Positions 12,306-20,845 of a stretch of 33,721 nt of DNA are shown one piece after another; the first letter of the stretch is position 1, and every line of letters begins with the position of its first letter. This DNA comes from a virus: positions 1-33,721 of the IMG/VR virus record IMGVR_UViG_3300049483_000322, one strand, 5' to 3'. A program made the translations under genes and the position numbers. The notes under the pieces were generated by a model. It ran no database searches, was not told the origin of the DNA, and worked only from the letters and a program-made list of their open reading frames with translations.

Positions 12306-13039
12306 GCACAACCCGTCAACTGATTACAGGTGCTATGCGCCTTTTGAACATCTACGCTGCTGGTGAAACACCATCTGCTGATGATATGGACATCGCAAAG
12401 CAAGCGCTTGCCGGAATGATCGACAGCTGGTCAAACAACCGGTTGATGGTTTACACAGTAACGCCGTACCAATTCGCAACAGTATCAAACCAAGCAACGT
12501 ACACACTTGGGGTAGGTGGCAACTGGAACACAGAGCGCCCAATGGAGATTGCAAGCATGCAGGCCCGTCAGAACCCAGGGTCAGCACAACAGCTTGACAT
12601 CCCAATGCAATCATTGACTGATGAACAGTATGCAAGTATTGCGGTCAAGAATGTCACAAGTACATTCCCATTTGCATACTATGATGCTGGTGATTACCCT
12701 TTACGGACAATTACGTTGTTCCCAATCCCAGCAAGTGGTTTTGTGATTGCGTACTTGTGGTCTCCGCTGTTGGATCTGGACAACCTTGATGTTGAAGTTA
12801 GTTATCCACCTGGGTATGAGCGTTGCTTCCGTTTCAACCTTGCCCTTGAACTTGCAGCAGAGTTTGGTAAAACTGTACCAGAACAAGTCGGTGCAGTTGC
12901 CCTTGCATCAAAGCAGGAACTAGAGCGCCTGAACAGTACGCCACGTTACGCCCACGGAGACGGTGGAATGATTCGTGGTGGACGCAACCGCTTCTTCAAT
13001 TACATCACAGGCAACTTCCGCACATTTGGGAACTGGTAA
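12302..13039 (+). CDS. Head-to-tail adaptor, P22 gp4-like
   Basis: A 245-aa protein. MSTTRQLITGAMRLLNIYAAGETPSADDMDIAKQALAGMIDSWSN is the hallmark N-terminal helical region of the P22 tail accessory factor gp4 family. It binds under the portal and helps retain packaged DNA. The middle (YTLGVGGNWNTERPMEIASM) and C-terminal half (ELAAEFGKTVPEQVGAVALASKQELERLN) also match the family layout, and the size is typical or slightly larger. It overlaps the TerS-like gene by ATGA and the gp10-like gene by one base. The order gp4 then gp10 is that of P22. Its ribosome binding site, GGAGAG, lies in the end of the upstream gene. Confidence 0.82.
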   Translation: MSTTRQLITGAMRLLNIYAAGETPSADDMDIAKQALAGMIDSWSNNRLMVYTVTPYQFATVSNQATYTLGVGGNWNTERPMEIASMQARQNPGSAQQLDIPMQSLTDEQYASIAVKNVTSTFPFAYYDAGDYPLRTITLFPIPASGFVIAYLWSPLLDLDNLDVEVSYPPGYERCFRFNLALELAAEFGKTVPEQVGAVALASKQELERLNSTPRYAHGDGGMIRGGRNRFFNYITGNFRTFGNW

Positions 13040-14508
13040 TGGCTGAGAACAAACAAGTCTTTGAAGGGTTCATTGGACCCTCTTACACTGGTCGCAGTGA
13101 ACGATTCCAGGCACAACGTCTGGTTAACTACTACCTTGAGCTTGACCAAGTTGGTTACGCAAAGGGTGGGCAGAAGGCTGTTGCGATTGGTACGCCTGGG
13201 TTGGAACTATTGCACACCGTTGGTGCTGGCCCAATCCGTGGGCTGTACACACAAAGCAATGATGAGATTTCATACATTGTATCTGGTAACCAGGTGTTTT
13301 CAATCAGTGCTTCACTGTCTACGCCTGTCCTACTGTCAGGCAATCTGAACAGTTCATCTGGTCCTGTAGCAATCACCGACAACGGCTTGCAAGTGATTAT
13401 TGTTGATGGTACAGATGGGTACTACATCACGATCGGCACAACTACCGTTACACAGATTGTAGACCCTAACTTCTTTTCGACCAAGACGATCACGTTCCAA
13501 GACGGATACTTCATTGGGGTTGACTACGGGACACAAGCATTCTTCACCAGTGACATCAACAGTATTAACTTCCCACCGCTGAATGAGACCAATGCACAGG
13601 GTTCACCTGACGTGTTGGTAGCAGCAATCAGCAACAACCGTGAGCTGTACCTACTGGGGTCAAAGTCGTTGGAGATCTGGTATAACCTCGGGCAAAGTGC
13701 AACAACCCCATTCCAGCGCCAAGACGGTCGGTTCAGTCAGATTGGCTGTGCAGCGGCTGCAAGTATCGCTGTGATTGGTGAGACATTCTTCTGGTTGGGC
13801 AGCAATGCACAGGGTGGTGGAATCGTGTACGCTCTTGAGAACGCACTGCCAACCCGTATCAGTACACACGCTGTAGAGTACGCCATCCAACAATTGGGTG
13901 ACATCTCCGGTGCAACTGCGTACGCATACCAACAAGAGGGCCACCTGTTCTATGTGCTGAACATCCCAGGTTCTCCTACGACTTGGGTGTATGACATGTC
14001 CAGCGGACAGTGGGCGGAACGTCAGAGCAAGGTCAACGGTGTAACAGGGCGCCATCTTGGTGAGAACCACTGCGTGCTGGCTGGTACACACTTAGTAGGT
14101 GATTACCGCAATGGCAACGTGTACAGGTTCAATCTGGACTACAACTACGACGACACCCACAGCATTCCACGTATCCGTCAAGCACCACATTTGAGCGCAA
14201 GCTTGAACCTAAACTACTACTGGTTACTTGAAGTCGACTGGCAGATGGGAGTTGGCCTTCAAAACGATGGGGTCAACCCTGCAAGTTCAGTTGATCCCCG
14301 TGCAGTGCTGGAGATCAGTCGTGACGGCGGTGAGACGTTCACCTATGTGCAGTATGCATCTTTAGGTAAGGTTGGTCAGTACCGATACCGTGCCCGTTGG
14401 CGCCGTCTTGGTTCTGGTCGTGACCTTGTGTTTAGGGTTACCCTAACAGAACCTGTACGGGCAACCATGTTGAGCGCCTACATTGATTGGGAACAGGGTC
14501 AAGCATGA
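13039..14508 (+). CDS. Tail hub / packaged-DNA stabilisation protein, P22 gp10-like
   Basis: A 489-aa protein. The N-terminus has IGPSYTGRSERFQAQRLVNYY, which resembles the 'yt.rs...d.qrliN.Y.E' opening of the P22 gp10 stabilisation family. The rest is beta-propeller-like: IRGLYTQSNDEISYIVSGNQ, FTSDINSINFPPLN, LLGSKSLEIWYNLG, FFWLGSNAQGGGIVY. Length is near P22 gp10 (472 aa). It forms the hexameric hub to which spikes or fibres attach, below the gp4 ring. It is adjacent to gp4 through a TAATG junction and overlaps the cupin-SET gene by ATGA. No disruption is seen. Function is assigned by family layout and context. Confidence 0.82.
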   Translation: MAENKQVFEGFIGPSYTGRSERFQAQRLVNYYLELDQVGYAKGGQKAVAIGTPGLELLHTVGAGPIRGLYTQSNDEISYIVSGNQVFSISASLSTPVLLSGNLNSSSGPVAITDNGLQVIIVDGTDGYYITIGTTTVTQIVDPNFFSTKTITFQDGYFIGVDYGTQAFFTSDINSINFPPLNETNAQGSPDVLVAAISNNRELYLLGSKSLEIWYNLGQSATTPFQRQDGRFSQIGCAAAASIAVIGETFFWLGSNAQGGGIVYALENALPTRISTHAVEYAIQQLGDISGATAYAYQQEGHLFYVLNIPGSPTTWVYDMSSGQWAERQSKVNGVTGRHLGENHCVLAGTHLVGDYRNGNVYRFNLDYNYDDTHSIPRIRQAPHLSASLNLNYYWLLEVDWQMGVGLQNDGVNPASSVDPRAVLEISRDGGETFTYVQYASLGKVGQYRYRARWRRLGSGRDLVFRVTLTEPVRATMLSAYIDWEQGQA

Positions 14509-15371
14509 GTGAGATCACTATCCGTTCTGATAGTTCTGTTGCAATACCGATTGCCGAAGTTGAACAGAAGATGCTTGCAATGCCACAAGCTGATTGTCAG
14601 ACCCGTCATATGTTTGACAAGGGATGCTACGTCCGTGAGTTACGAATGAAGGCTGGAACGCTAGCAATGGGACACTACCAAAAGTATGACCACCTGAACT
14701 ACCTGATTGAAGGTAAGGTCCAAATGGTCAACGATGACGGTCAAGTGGTTGTGCTGTCTGCACCAATGATATTCGTTGCACCACCTGGCCGCAAGGTTGG
14801 TTACGTACTTGAGGACACTGTCTGGTGGAACATCTATGTCACTGACATCAAGGATGTTGACCTTGCAGAAGCAGCGTTCTTGGAAAAGAGTGCTGACAAC
14901 CTTGACGTGCAGGCCCATATGTTCGCACAGCAGTCGCTTGCAGCAGAAGTTGATCGCCAAGACTACCAGCTACTGCTGGAACAGTTTGGTGTGACGGAGA
15001 CGCAAGCGATTGAACAAGTCGTTGACGAAACTGACCAAACAGAGATGCCAGTAGGAATGTATAGCTTCTGTAAAGCTATCAGTCCAATCGCTGGGGTTGG
15101 TATGTTCGCCACAAGTAACATCGCCAACGGAGAACCTATCGGGATGGCAAGAGTCGATGGTAAGCGCACACCACTGGGCCGTTACGTCAATCACAGTAAA
15201 TATCCCAATGCACAGATGGTTGCCGTTGGCGATCAGATTTTGTTAGTTGCCATTGAAAACATCGTTGGTGCTTTGGGTGGGCAACAAGGACAAGAGATCA
15301 CGGTGGACTACCGCCAATCAGTTAAACTAGTAAGGGAAATCGCATGTCAGCAATCGCAACTGCAATCGTAG
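14505..15371 (+). CDS. Cupin-SET domain fusion protein
   Basis: A 288-aa protein. Residues 40-115 form a cupin-like barrel (GHYQKYDHLNYLIEGKVQMV, then APMIFVAPPGRKVGYVLEDT) with H57 and H63 as possible metal ligands. Residues 115-180 are a helical linker. Residues 187-272 form a compact SET domain: SPIAGVGMFATSNIANGEPI, RYVNHSKYPNAQMV and QEITVDYRQ. These include the NHS..PN signature and the catalytic-type DYR. SET domains transfer a methyl group from SAM to protein lysines. The conserved residues suggest it is active, but the substrate is unknown: virion proteins of the same operon or a host protein. Position between gp10 and the ejection genes, with overlapping frames on both sides, marks it as a late tail-operon gene. 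Confidence 0.75.
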   Translation: MSEITIRSDSSVAIPIAEVEQKMLAMPQADCQTRHMFDKGCYVRELRMKAGTLAMGHYQKYDHLNYLIEGKVQMVNDDGQVVVLSAPMIFVAPPGRKVGYVLEDTVWWNIYVTDIKDVDLAEAAFLEKSADNLDVQAHMFAQQSLAAEVDRQDYQLLLEQFGVTETQAIEQVVDETDQTEMPVGMYSFCKAISPIAGVGMFATSNIANGEPIGMARVDGKRTPLGRYVNHSKYPNAQMVAVGDQILLVAIENIVGALGGQQGQEITVDYRQSVKLVREIACQQSQLQS

Positions 15372-16501
15372 GTGGAGCCGTCATCGGCGGTGTGTTGTCG
15401 TCCAACGCTGCGGAAAACGCTGCGGAAACACAAGCAAATGCTGCCACGGGCGCATCTCAAGCATCGTTGCAGGCAACGCGTGAAACAAACGCCCTGCAAC
15501 AGCAAATGTACCAACAAAACCTGGCCAACCAGTCTCCGTGGCTGCAGTCAGGTGGATTGGCACTGTCCGCTCTAACAGGTGGATTGGGGTTAGGTCAAGT
15601 ATACGGTGCTGGTGGTCAGCCTGATGGCCGTATGCAGATTCCACAAACACCTCCACGGTCCCAAGCACTGTCCGCTCCAAGTGGCAGCAATCTGGGTCAA
15701 ACTGGTGGTGGTGCCTGGATGGGGAGTGAGTCTCCTGACAGCGGTCGAGCATTCGCAATGGGCGGAGGTGGAGGCGGAGCAGCCGGTATGTGGCGTGGTC
15801 AAACCCCACCTCCGCGTAGTGGTCTGATTGGAACCGTTGCTAACTTGGTTGGTGGAGCTGCAGGTGCAGGTCAACCACAACCAGCAGGGTCAGGTTTGAT
15901 CCCCGCTGGTGCAGGTCAGGTTCAGAACTACGGTGCTTCCCCTGAAGCGATGGCTGCAGCAGGTCGTCAGTATGCTGGTAATGGTGGTCGATTCACAGAG
16001 ACATTCCGCCCAAGCGACATCTACACTGACCCTTCATACCAATGGCGCACTGAACAAGGTCGTCGTCAACTGGAAGCAAGTGCAGCAGCACGTGGTATGA
16101 CTGGTAGCGGTCAGAACCTACGTGATATCACTGATTACGGACAGCAAGCTGGCTCACAAGAGTACGGTGCAGCGTATGACCGGTTTATGAACAACCAAAG
16201 CACACTGTACAACCGTCTTGCAGGTCTTGCAGGGGTTGGTCAAACAACTGCCGGTACATTGGGAGCAGCTGGTCAACAAACCGCTGCAAACATTGGTCAA
16301 AATACAATGGCCGGCATCGGTGCATCTAATAGCGCACTGATTGGTGGCGCCAACGCACAAGCAGCTGGTCAAGTTGGTAGCGCAAATGCTTGGGGCAGCG
16401 CAATCGGTGGTGGTATCAACAACTACATGGGATGGCAGTATCTGAATGGTAAGATGACACCACCTGTAACAGCTGCCCCAGTAACAACCGGAGTGTCCTA
16501 A
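15344..16501 (+). CDS. Ejection / DNA-transfer protein, P22 gp7-like
   Basis: A 385-aa protein. A short hydrophobic N-terminus (IATAIVGGAVIGGVLSS) is followed by an Ala/Gln-rich coiled region, a long Gly/Pro-rich disordered stretch, and a conserved block near residue 228. That block reads DPSYQWRTEQGRRQLEASAA, then ARGMTGSGQNLRDITDYGQQ, then YDRFMNNQSTLYNRLAGLAG. It is the recognisable core of the 'DNA transfer protein p32 / gp7' group in podophages. The protein would travel inside the capsid and enter the host envelope with the DNA. Its start lies 28 bp inside the cupin-SET gene. It is the first of three consecutive ejection-type genes. Confidence 0.72.
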   Translation: MSAIATAIVGGAVIGGVLSSNAAENAAETQANAATGASQASLQATRETNALQQQMYQQNLANQSPWLQSGGLALSALTGGLGLGQVYGAGGQPDGRMQIPQTPPRSQALSAPSGSNLGQTGGGAWMGSESPDSGRAFAMGGGGGGAAGMWRGQTPPPRSGLIGTVANLVGGAAGAGQPQPAGSGLIPAGAGQVQNYGASPEAMAAAGRQYAGNGGRFTETFRPSDIYTDPSYQWRTEQGRRQLEASAAARGMTGSGQNLRDITDYGQQAGSQEYGAAYDRFMNNQSTLYNRLAGLAGVGQTTAGTLGAAGQQTAANIGQNTMAGIGASNSALIGGANAQAAGQVGSANAWGSAIGGGINNYMGWQYLNGKMTPPVTAAPVTTGVS

Positions 16502-17835
16502 TGGCTGAGATCAACGCATCAATTCCACTTCAATCAACATACCCCCAACCAAACGTCAAGGATTGGGCTAATCTTGCTGCAATTGGTCAACAGATCAGTG
16601 CAAGCAAGACGGCGCAGCGTGCCCAAGAGGCTGGTATTCCAGGGATTACAGCTGAGTCAGCTCTGAAGACAAAGACTGCGGCCTACCAAAAGTGGCTGTC
16701 TGATAACGTTGGCGCATACGCCAACGAAGACGGTACACCTGACACCGTCCGGCTACTAGATGCAGCCGGACGTGCAGGTTTTACAACACACGCTACGGAG
16801 ACGCGTCAGGCCGACCTGACAGCAAAGGGTACAGCGATTCAAAACGCCACGAACCAACAAGACCAAGGGATCAAGAAGCTTGATTACATCCACTCCCTAC
16901 TTGGCCACACAGCGACAGAGCTGTCAGAGATCAAGGACAAGGGTAAGGCAGTGTCAACGCTGTACCAACGTGCAGCGATGGCCGACAGTGTGATGCCTGG
17001 GGCTGGACAACAGCTGTTGAAGAGCTTCCTATCCACAGATAAGGATGGTGGTTACTCAGGTGTCGATCCAGACCGCCTGAAAGCTGTTCGCACAGCAACA
17101 ATGACTCCTCTTGAACAGGGTAACCTTGCTCTTACAACAGAGCAGGTAACACAGGCAGGAATTGCAAACATGACTGGCCCTGAGGGTCGTGACCCAAAGA
17201 GTCAAGGTAGTAAGCATGCCCGCGAACTTGCAGCCCGACTAGGGTTTCCTGTCTCAGAGGACACGTCTGCAGCAGAGATTGTCAATATCCCTGGGTTCAA
17301 GGAATCATACATTTCGAACGTTGTACCTGCAGGCGTCAAGGCCCAGGGCCTCCAAGACGCAGCAACTCACTTGCAACAGAGCTCATCGTTGATCAGTGCA
17401 GCGGGTGCAATTGATAAGCTGATCGCAAGCGGTAAGATCACCAGTTCAACGAATCTTGGTGAGTGGTTGAAGGCAAATGCTAGCAAGTTGGGTAATGACC
17501 CAGATTTCCGTGCAGCACAGGCCGCTGTCCAAGCTGCTGTTGGTGTTGACCCAACGTTCAATTTGAACCTTGGTGCAAACCAAATGTCTGCAGCAATGAA
17601 GCAACTATCAGCACAGTCGCTGAGCAAGTCGCGCGTGTCGAAGCAAACAGCTACCAACACAACATTCTCTCAAGCAGCACCAGCTGCTGAGGCTGCTGCC
17701 GCAAATCCCGCACAGCCTGCTGCACCTATTGCTGTTCAACCAAAGCTGAAGGTTGGAGACATTCGCAAGGGACACGTGTACCTTGGTGGTGATCCTAATG
17801 TTTCCAGTTCGTGGAAGCCTCAGGGAGCTAAGTAA
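16501..17835 (+). CDS. Ejection-type internal virion protein
   Basis: A 444-aa protein, mainly helical with Ala/Gln-rich segments (DWANLAAIGQQISASKTAQRAQ, ATHLQQSSSLISAAGAIDKL). The C-terminal part carries a proline/alanine linker and a short beta end (LKVGDIRKGHVYLGGDPNVSS, WKPQGAK). No direct homology is recognised by eye, but position between the gp7-like and third ejection genes, TAATG junctions on both sides, length and composition all fit the second of the three ejection proteins (P22 gp20/gp16 positions). No lytic transglycosylase motif is apparent. Confidence 0.6.
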   Translation: MAEINASIPLQSTYPQPNVKDWANLAAIGQQISASKTAQRAQEAGIPGITAESALKTKTAAYQKWLSDNVGAYANEDGTPDTVRLLDAAGRAGFTTHATETRQADLTAKGTAIQNATNQQDQGIKKLDYIHSLLGHTATELSEIKDKGKAVSTLYQRAAMADSVMPGAGQQLLKSFLSTDKDGGYSGVDPDRLKAVRTATMTPLEQGNLALTTEQVTQAGIANMTGPEGRDPKSQGSKHARELAARLGFPVSEDTSAAEIVNIPGFKESYISNVVPAGVKAQGLQDAATHLQQSSSLISAAGAIDKLIASGKITSSTNLGEWLKANASKLGNDPDFRAAQAAVQAAVGVDPTFNLNLGANQMSAAMKQLSAQSLSKSRVSKQTATNTTFSQAAPAAEAAAANPAQPAAPIAVQPKLKVGDIRKGHVYLGGDPNVSSSWKPQGAK

Positions 17836-18938
17836 TGGCCACAATGCCTTGGGAAGATGTGTATGAGTCAGTATCAAGTGATCCTCCCGCACCAACGGTG
17901 CGGCGTGGTAGCTTGCAGCGGAAGCCCTATGTTGCACAGGGCCCAGATGATGTAGTGACCACCGCTGACTTCACCAATGCATTTAAGCAAGGTGCTGCTA
18001 ATGTTGGTGCGCAGGTGGGACCAGTCGCCGGTGGTGTGGTGCGTGGCGCAACAATGAATTTGGTTGACCCTGCGTCAATTGTCGATAGGTTTACACCTGG
18101 TGAAACGCTGTCACTTGCAAAAATCATGGCCCGCAATCGTGCTGCCCGTGAATCCGGACCGGGAAGTACATTGTCTTCCCTTGGTGAACTTGCTGGTTCT
18201 GTCGGTACTGGTGTGATGGCCCTACCTAAGCTGACAGCAAAGTTGGCACCAAAGGCAGCCGCCTGGATGGGTGGTGTTCCTATGGCGGCTGGAGAACAAG
18301 CAGTTCAAGGTGGGGTGTCAGCGTACGCTGGTGATCCAAACACTACTGTTGGAGATGCAGCCCAATCTGCCGTAGTGCAAGGTGGACTAACGGGACTATT
18401 AGGAACAGCTGGTAAGACTGTCAGTGCTGGACTTAACAAGGTTGCAGAGAAGGCTGTTGACACCGCAGTGTTTAAGCCTGGTAAAGCTGCAGAGGGATTC
18501 AAGACCAGTCTCAACGACAGCGGTAAGGCAATGCTTGCCGCTCCAGCGGTAAAAGAATACGCGTCGTCTACTCTGCCTGGTGCATCCCAACTGTCAGTAA
18601 ACATGGTCAACCACATCAAAGATGGTATCGTCAGTGGTACCGTTGGTGCTGCGGGTGGTTACTTTGTCAACCTGCTGACAGGTGAGCAACTGAGCCCTAT
18701 ACAAGCAATGGCAGGTGGTGCAACAGCTGGTGCATCGTTGGGCCTCCGTGCAGGTGCAAATGAGATTGCTGACGTGCTACTACAAAAGGCTGCACTGAAT
18801 TCAAGTAAGTGGGCGGGAAAGGTGTTACCTGTTGCACGTGGCGCCGGGTCCGCTGGTGGTACCGCAACCAGGAACACGGTAGGTCCAACGCCCGTCGCTA
18901 CGGAGACCCCGCCGTGGGAAGATCAGTACGAAAAGTGA
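17835..18938 (+). CDS. Ejection-type protein with Gly/Ala amphipathic segments
   Basis: A 367-aa protein. Several Gly/Ala-rich, weakly hydrophobic segments (PVAGGVVRGATMNLVDPASI, SLGELAGSVGTGVMALPKL, DGIVSGTVGAAGGYFVNLL, AMAGGATAGASLGLRAGA) could insert into membranes and recall ejection proteins that form a channel for DNA entry. The short motif PWEDxYE appears at residues 5-11 and again at 360-366, bracketing the protein. Similar PWEKY-type tags occur at the ends of internal virion proteins, as I recall. It is the third ejection-type gene in tandem. Its stop codon abuts the stop of the 22-aa minus-strand ORF. Confidence 0.62.
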   Translation: MATMPWEDVYESVSSDPPAPTVRRGSLQRKPYVAQGPDDVVTTADFTNAFKQGAANVGAQVGPVAGGVVRGATMNLVDPASIVDRFTPGETLSLAKIMARNRAARESGPGSTLSSLGELAGSVGTGVMALPKLTAKLAPKAAAWMGGVPMAAGEQAVQGGVSAYAGDPNTTVGDAAQSAVVQGGLTGLLGTAGKTVSAGLNKVAEKAVDTAVFKPGKAAEGFKTSLNDSGKAMLAAPAVKEYASSTLPGASQLSVNMVNHIKDGIVSGTVGAAGGYFVNLLTGEQLSPIQAMAGGATAGASLGLRAGANEIADVLLQKAALNSSKWAGKVLPVARGAGSAGGTATRNTVGPTPVATETPPWEDQYEK

Positions 18939-19007
18939 TCAGTCTTTTGTCAAGCGTACGGCCCGACCAAAGATGAAGATCACAACGAGCACAAAGATCC
19001 AGAACAT
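18939..19007 (-). CDS. 22-residue membrane micropeptide
   Basis: On the minus strand, ATG at 19007 to TGA encodes MFWIFVLVVIFIFGRAVRLTKD. It is a single transmembrane helix with a positively charged cytoplasmic-type tail. It is supported by an AGGAG ribosome binding site 6-7 nt upstream and by a sigma70 promoter with a perfect TTGACA (19039-19067) just before that. The ORF is too short for routine gene callers. Function is unknown; possible roles are a membrane signal, superinfection exclusion or a lysis modulator. It lies tail-to-tail with the ejection gene. Confidence 0.65.
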   Translation of the reverse strand: MFWIFVLVVIFIFGRAVRLTKD

Positions 19008-19038
19008 TTCGTTCTCCTGTTAGCGTTTCGATGAGTGA

Positions 19039-19067
19039 ACTGTAAGGGTAAACCCAAGATGTGTCAA
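19039..19067 (-). promoter_or_regulatory. Sigma70-type promoter for the micropeptide gene
   Basis: On the minus strand the -35 is TTGACA (19062-19067, consensus) and the -10 is TACAGT (19039-19044), with a 17-bp spacer. It diverges from the late motif at 19089. Confidence 0.6.
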
Positions 19068-19088
19068 CAGGGCACCCACCCATTCGCT

Positions 19089-19096
19089 GTAAATAC
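19089..19096 (+). promoter_or_regulatory. Late promoter motif GTAAATAC for the first fibre
   Basis: GTAAATACAACGATA begins 35 nt before the ATG at 19124. Confidence 0.66.
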
Positions 19097-19123
19097 AACG
19101 ATATTTAAGTTGGAGCCCAATCA

Positions 19124-20845
19124 ATGCCATCGGTAACCCTTTCCCCCGTATTTAACGAACTACAGTACTTCAGTAACACTGGTGCACCTCTAAGCGGCGG
19201 AAAGATTTTCGCTTATCAGGCAGGAAGCTTCAGTTCACTGCAGGCTACGTACAACAGCAGCTCTGGTTCTACACCAAATGCGAACCCGATTGTGCTGGAT
19301 TCCAGCGGTCGTGCTAACGTACCAATCTGGTTAGTAGTCAACTCAGCGTACAACCTTGTGCTGACGCAGTCTGACGGCACAACTGTGATTGAAAACATCG
19401 ACAATGTGACCGGTATCACACCTGGTTCTGGTTCGTTTGTGCTGAAGGCCGGCGATACGATGACGGGTTCGCTGACATCTCCAGCGTTTATTCCGAACAG
19501 TGCAACGGTTCCTGTCAATGGAATGTACCTTCCTGGTGCAAATACACCAGCATTCACATCAAACGGTGTGCTTCGACTGCAATTTTCATCGACCGGTGCG
19601 TGGGGTCTGGCTGGTGCAACCTATGGAGCTGCTGGTCAAATCCTGACATCGAACGGAAGTGCAGCACCACCAACGTGGCAAAGCGCATCTGGCACCGGTA
19701 CAGTGACATCAGTCAGTGTGACATCGGTCAACGGATTCGCTGGAACAGTAACCAACCCAACATCAACACCAGCAATCTCACTGTCAACAACAGTGACAGG
19801 GATCCTGAAGGGTGATGGTACGTCTATCAGTGCAGCTTCGATTGGTGACTACCCAACGTTCAACCAGAACACAACTGGTACTGCAGCTGGATTGTCAACA
19901 ACGCTGCCAATCGCCAGCGGTGGTACTGGTCAGGTGACGGCATCTGATGCCCTGAATGCTCTTCTACCAACACAAGCCGGCAACAACGGCAAGTTCTTGA
20001 CAACAAACGGTAGCCTTGCATCGTGGGCAACTGCTTCTGGCACAGTAACATCGGTTGGTGTATCTGGTGCGAACGGAATTGGTGTGTCTGGTTCTCCTAT
20101 TACATCCAGCGGCACAATTGCGCTCAGCTTGGGTGCTATTACCCCAACAAGCGTAACTTCTTCAGGGGCAGTTTCAGGTTCAAACTTGAGCGGTACGAAC
20201 ACCGGCGACCAGACGATCACGTTGACTGGTGATGTCACTGGTTCTGGTACAGGGTCATTTGCAACAACATTGGCAGCAAGTGGTGTGTCTGCAAACACCT
20301 ACGGCTCAAGCACATCAATCCCAACATTCGTAGTTGACGGTAAGGGTCGGATCACATCAGCATCCGGTAATGCAGTGATTGCACCAGCTGGGACGCTGTC
20401 AGGAGCTACCCTAAACGCCTCTGTAACAGCTTCTTCGCTGACGTCTGTGGGTACGTTGGGCTCACTGACAGTATCAGGAGCAATCACAGCTACCAGTTCA
20501 GCAAGCGCATTCGCTGCTGCATCAACGGTTGGCGGTATCGAAATTGGTTTCCGCAACATTCCACGTAGCACAACAACGACGACAGTCGCAATTGGTGACC
20601 GTGCAAAGTGTATCGCATTGACAGCTGGTATCACGGTGCCAGCGTCTGTGTTTGCAGCTGGTGATGCAGTGACACTGTACAATGATTCCGGGGCAAGCGT
20701 GACGATCACCCAAGGTGGTGGTCTGACAATGCGTCTGGCTGGTACAGCGACAACAGGTAACCGCACACTTGCCCAACGTGGCGTGTGTACAATGTGGTTT
20801 AACAGTACAACAGAGTGTGTAATCTCCGGAGGTGGTTTGACATGA
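19124..20845 (+). CDS. Tail fibre/spike A with spike-type N-terminal domain
   Basis: A 573-aa protein. The N-terminus (LSPVFNELQYFSNTGAPLSG, GGKIFAYQAGSF, then [18 protein letters not shown] and [11 protein letters not shown]) is the classical particle-binding domain of tail fibres and spikes, about residues 1-105. Next come repeat modules (GAAGQILTSNGSAAPPTWQS, GTVTSVSVTSVNG, then [13 protein letters not shown] and [19 protein letters not shown]), which recur in the 1260-aa fibre. The C-terminal domain (TAGITVPASVFAAGDAVTLYN to CVISGGGLT) is a beta domain found at the tips of many fibres. It has its own late motif and a GGAG ribosome binding site, and overlaps the Gly-rich adhesin gene by ATGA. 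Confidence 0.78.
   Translation: MPSVTLSPVFNELQYFSNTGAPLSGGKIFAYQAGSFSSLQATYNSSSGSTPNANPIVLDSSGRANVPIWLVVNSAYNLVLTQSDGTTVIENIDNVTGITPGSGSFVLKAGDTMTGSLTSPAFIPNSATVPVNGMYLPGANTPAFTSNGVLRLQFSSTGAWGLAGATYGAAGQILTSNGSAAPPTWQSASGTGTVTSVSVTSVNGFAGTVTNPTSTPAISLSTTVTGILKGDGTSISAASIGDYPTFNQNTTGTAAGLSTTLPIASGGTGQVTASDALNALLPTQAGNNGKFLTTNGSLASWATASGTVTSVGVSGANGIGVSGSPITSSGTIALSLGAITPTSVTSSGAVSGSNLSGTNTGDQTITLTGDVTGSGTGSFATTLAASGVSANTYGSSTSIPTFVVDGKGRITSASGNAVIAPAGTLSGATLNASVTASSLTSVGTLGSLTVSGAITATSSASAFAAASTVGGIEIGFRNIPRSTTTTTVAIGDRAKCIALTAGITVPASVFAAGDAVTLYNDSGASVTITQGGGLTMRLAGTATTGNRTLAQRGVCTMWFNSTTECVISGGGLT

Noticed and set aside
15196-15203. GTAAATAT inside the cupin-SET gene
   Set aside because: It matches the late motif, but no gene starts within 50 nt downstream and it encodes conserved SET residues (NHSKYPN); treated as coincidence.
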